Below, piece after piece: positions 5,837 to 7,108 of a stretch of DNA of 7,108 nt (within the stretch, counting starts at the first letter, position 1; each line of letters begins with the position of its first letter). Position numbers and translations under genes: made by a program. The notes below the pieces were generated by a model. That model was not told the origin of the DNA. It did not search any database and was given only the letters and a program-made list of their open reading frames with translations. The stretch covers positions 1-7,108 of the forward strand of contig JAKPQU010000567.1 of assembly GCA_029555925.1 (NCBI GenBank), read 5' to 3'. This stretch comes from Bacillota bacterium. Its GTDB lineage: Bacteria; Eremiobacterota; SpSt-956; JAKJGF01.

Positions 5837-5902
5837 GTCGTGAACAGTGAATAGTCAATCGTGAGAGTATAAAATTACGTCTCACATCTCACGTCTCACG
5901 AT
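5833..5902. repeat. Facing heptad arrays forming a fold-back between phaE and phaC
   Basis: Five units of GTGA type (GTGAGTC, GTGAACA, GTGAATA, GTCAATC, GTGAGAG; 5833-5867) face three units of the opposite polarity (GTCTCAC, ATCTCAC, GTCTCAC; 5879-5899) across a short AT-rich spacer. The first unit contains the stop codon of the PhaE-like gene. The stem would sit in the operon mRNA 12 bases upstream of the phaC ribosome site, where it could affect translation or mRNA stability. It has the same organisation as the cores of the 147-bp repeats but lacks their terminal inverted repeats and uses different variable triplets. Confidence 0.7.
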
Positions 5903-5923
5903 TATAAAAGAAAGGAGAACACA

Positions 5924-6988
5924 ATGATACCTGACGAAGCAAAACAATTCGAAGAAAAGAATCTGAAATATGCAAAGATTATCCAGGAATCTATGATGGC
6001 AAAAAGAGAGGATATGGATAAAAGAATAAAAGAATTAAATCTTGCCTCAACTCCTAAAGAAACTGTCTATGAAGAAAGTTCGCTGAAACTTTACAGATAT
6101 AGGCCTGTAAAAGAACAACTCCATGACACGCCGTTACTGATAATTCCTTCTCTTATACTCAGATATTATATAATGGATCTCATAAAAGGTCACAGCCTCA
6201 TAGAAAATCTTGTAGAAAACGGGATAGACACATATCTTCTTGACTGGGGCATACCGGGAGACGAACATGGCCATCTCACTTTTGATTACTATATAGATAC
6301 CTTTATGAGAAGAGCCGTAAGAAAAGTTTCCAGATTAACGGGAAAAAAGAAAATAAATATGCTCGGCCAGTGCCTGGGAGGAACTCTTGCATGTATTTAT
6401 ACATCTCTTTATGAAGAACAGATAAATAAACTCGTGTGTCTCACAACGCCTGTAGATTTTCAGGACGCAGGAATTCTCGCACTGTGGACAAAAAAAGAAC
6501 ATATGAATATAGATAAAGTTGTGGATTCCTTCGGGAATACAATACCTGCAGACTTCATTCATTCATGTTTTCAATTCCTGGATGTAAAAGCCACTGTGGA
6601 AAGATATAAAAAACTTTATAACAATGTTCTGGACGATAATTTCTTATTTTATTACAGAGCTCTCGATCAGTGGATAAATGATAAAATACCTTTTCCGGCA
6701 CAGGTATTCAGAAAATTCATAGGTGAACTCTATCAGGAAAATCTTCTTGCAAAAGGAGAGTTTAAAATAAACGGGAAGCCGGCAGATCTCAAAAACATAG
6801 TATGTCCGGTGCTGAATATTGTGGCAGAATTTGATCATGTATTCCCGGAAAAATCAGCAAAGGCTATTAATTCACTTGCCGGAGGCCCTGTGGATTACCA
6901 TGTCATATCTGCCGGTCATGTTACCCTTGTAGCATTATTTCCCCAGAGAGAAGAAACTTTTAGATTAATAAGCACCTTTTTGAAGTGA
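5924..6988 (+). CDS. phaC: Class III-type poly(R)-hydroxyalkanoate synthase subunit PhaC
   Basis: The 354-residue length is that of class III PhaC (Allochromatium vinosum type, about 355 aa) and not the roughly 590 aa of class I/II. The alpha/beta-hydrolase fold carries a lipase-like box GQCLGG with nucleophile Cys150, general-base residues Asp304 (VAEFDHVFP) and His332 (SAGHVTLV); these positions nearly coincide with the A. vinosum triad Cys149, Asp302, His331. YLLDWG (104-109) and Trp250 in LDQWINDKIPFP are further family marks. It polymerises (R)-3-hydroxyacyl-CoA into PHA at the granule surface, usually as a complex with a PhaE-type subunit, supplied here by the preceding gene. AAAGGAG (5911-5917), 6 bases before the ATG, is a good ribosome site. 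No phaA, phaB or phaJ lies in the window. The stop abuts the IS200/IS605-type right end, so the final residues could have been set by that insertion. Confidence 0.93.
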   Translation: MIPDEAKQFEEKNLKYAKIIQESMMAKREDMDKRIKELNLASTPKETVYEESSLKLYRYRPVKEQLHDTPLLIIPSLILRYYIMDLIKGHSLIENLVENGIDTYLLDWGIPGDEHGHLTFDYYIDTFMRRAVRKVSRLTGKKKINMLGQCLGGTLACIYTSLYEEQINKLVCLTTPVDFQDAGILALWTKKEHMNIDKVVDSFGNTIPADFIHSCFQFLDVKATVERYKKLYNNVLDDNFLFYYRALDQWINDKIPFPAQVFRKFIGELYQENLLAKGEFKINGKPADLKNIVCPVLNIVAEFDHVFPEKSAKAINSLAGGPVDYHVISAGHVTLVALFPQREETFRLISTFLK

Positions 6989-6994
6989 CCGCTC

Positions 6995-7027
6995 CCCCCG
7001 CTAAATCCTAACGGATTATAGCGGGGG
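6995..7027 (-). ncRNA. Right-end hairpin / likely omegaRNA 3' stem
   Basis: Read on the minus strand, CCCCCGCTA pairs with TAGCGGGGG, a single T bulges, and AATCC pairs with GGATT around a GTTA loop: 14 pairs in all. In IS200/IS605 elements such a hairpin is both the TnpA recognition structure and the 3' part of the omegaRNA (reRNA) that overlaps the tnpB 3' end and guides TnpB; the following bases form the guide. Here the guide would be read from the 3' end of phaC (leftward from about 6990). The absence of a T-run argues against this being merely a phaC terminator. Assignment is by structure and position. Confidence 0.6.
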
Positions 7028-7108
7028 CATCTAGAGCTTCCATGCTCAGGGACTCCAGGCCCAAGTCCTTTATATATATAGCTGAATTATAGTCTCTTGG
7101 AATTACAA
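7008..7108 (-). CDS. tnpB: TnpB-like RNA-guided nuclease, C-terminal fragment
   Basis: Only the last 32 codons are in the window; the gene continues past the right edge. The reading frame from 7106 begins VIPRDYNSAIYIKDLGLESL. This is the RuvC-III segment of TnpB, normally DRDxNAAxNI: the catalytic Asp of the D-x-N motif is retained in RDYN, while the leading Asp is Pro, a variant known in some TnpB lineages. The last residues are EALDAPAIIR. The TAG stop (7010-7008) lies in the loop-proximal strand of the right-end hairpin, so coding sequence and omegaRNA overlap. TnpB is an RNA-guided DNA endonuclease that helps retain the element at its locus. The zinc ribbon and the other RuvC residues cannot be checked here. 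Confidence 0.8.
   Translation of the reverse strand, partial: VIPRDYNSAIYIKDLGLESLSMEALDAPAIIR

Larger units (their letters stand above)
6989..7108 (-). mobile_element. Right end of an IS200/IS605-type element (partial)
   Basis: The 3' end of a tnpB-like gene and a strong sub-terminal hairpin identify the right end of an IS200/IS605 (IS1341-like or IS605-like) element reading leftward. The rest, including the left end and any tnpA, lies beyond the window. The exact boundary cannot be fixed; it lies between the hairpin and the phaC 3' end, roughly 6970-6994. These elements make no target duplication, so none is expected. Confidence 0.75.

Noticed and set aside
6995..7027. The GC-rich hairpin after phaC as an ordinary intrinsic terminator
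   Set aside because: No T-run follows it on the plus strand, and the minus strand encodes the TnpB C-terminus ending inside it, which better explains the structure; it may still slow read-through.

Overview
The window comes from a low-GC bacterium. Coding regions are rich in ATA (Ile) and AGA (Arg) codons, and several genes have strong AAGGAGG-type ribosome binding sites. The class III-type PHA synthase and a GlcD-type flavoprotein say 'bacterium that stores polyhydroxyalkanoate'. Nothing here fixes the phylum; the mix would suit an anaerobic or poorly cultured lineage, but that is a guess.

Layout from left to right. Positions 1-164 hold the end of an upstream + strand transcript: a multibranched set of inverted repeats (6-120) that includes a terminator-like hairpin. 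A YaeQ-family gene runs on the minus strand (165-683). A 514-bp gene-free stretch follows, with the first copy of a 147-bp fold-back repeat (706-852), a TCAC heptad array and a long imperfect hairpin. On the plus strand come a nitroreductase-family gene (1198-1758), then a subtilisin-like protease (1939-3591) with an apparent extended -10 promoter and heptads in its leader. A 431-bp gap (3592-4022) contains another heptad array, a perfect 40-bp palindromic terminator and the second copy of the 147-bp repeat.

The right half is a plus-strand cluster that looks like an operon: a GlcD-type FAD oxidoreductase (4023-5429), a very short PhaE/PhaR-like synthase subunit (5459-5836) and a class III-type PhaC (5924-6988). 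PhaC polymerises hydroxyacyl-CoA and the small partner probably supports it. Whether the GlcD-type enzyme feeds this pathway is only suggested by adjacency. Immediately after the phaC stop, on the opposite strand, is the right end of an IS200/IS605-type element: the C-terminal 32 codons of a TnpB-like nuclease, whose stop codon lies inside a strong hairpin typical of a right end / omegaRNA 3' region.

The most distinctive signal outside genes is a family of 7-bp periodic arrays built on GTGANNN (or its complement NNNTCAC). They occur in nearly every gap of appreciable size. In three places arrays of opposite polarity face each other to make fold-back elements, two of which have terminal inverted repeats like a MITE.
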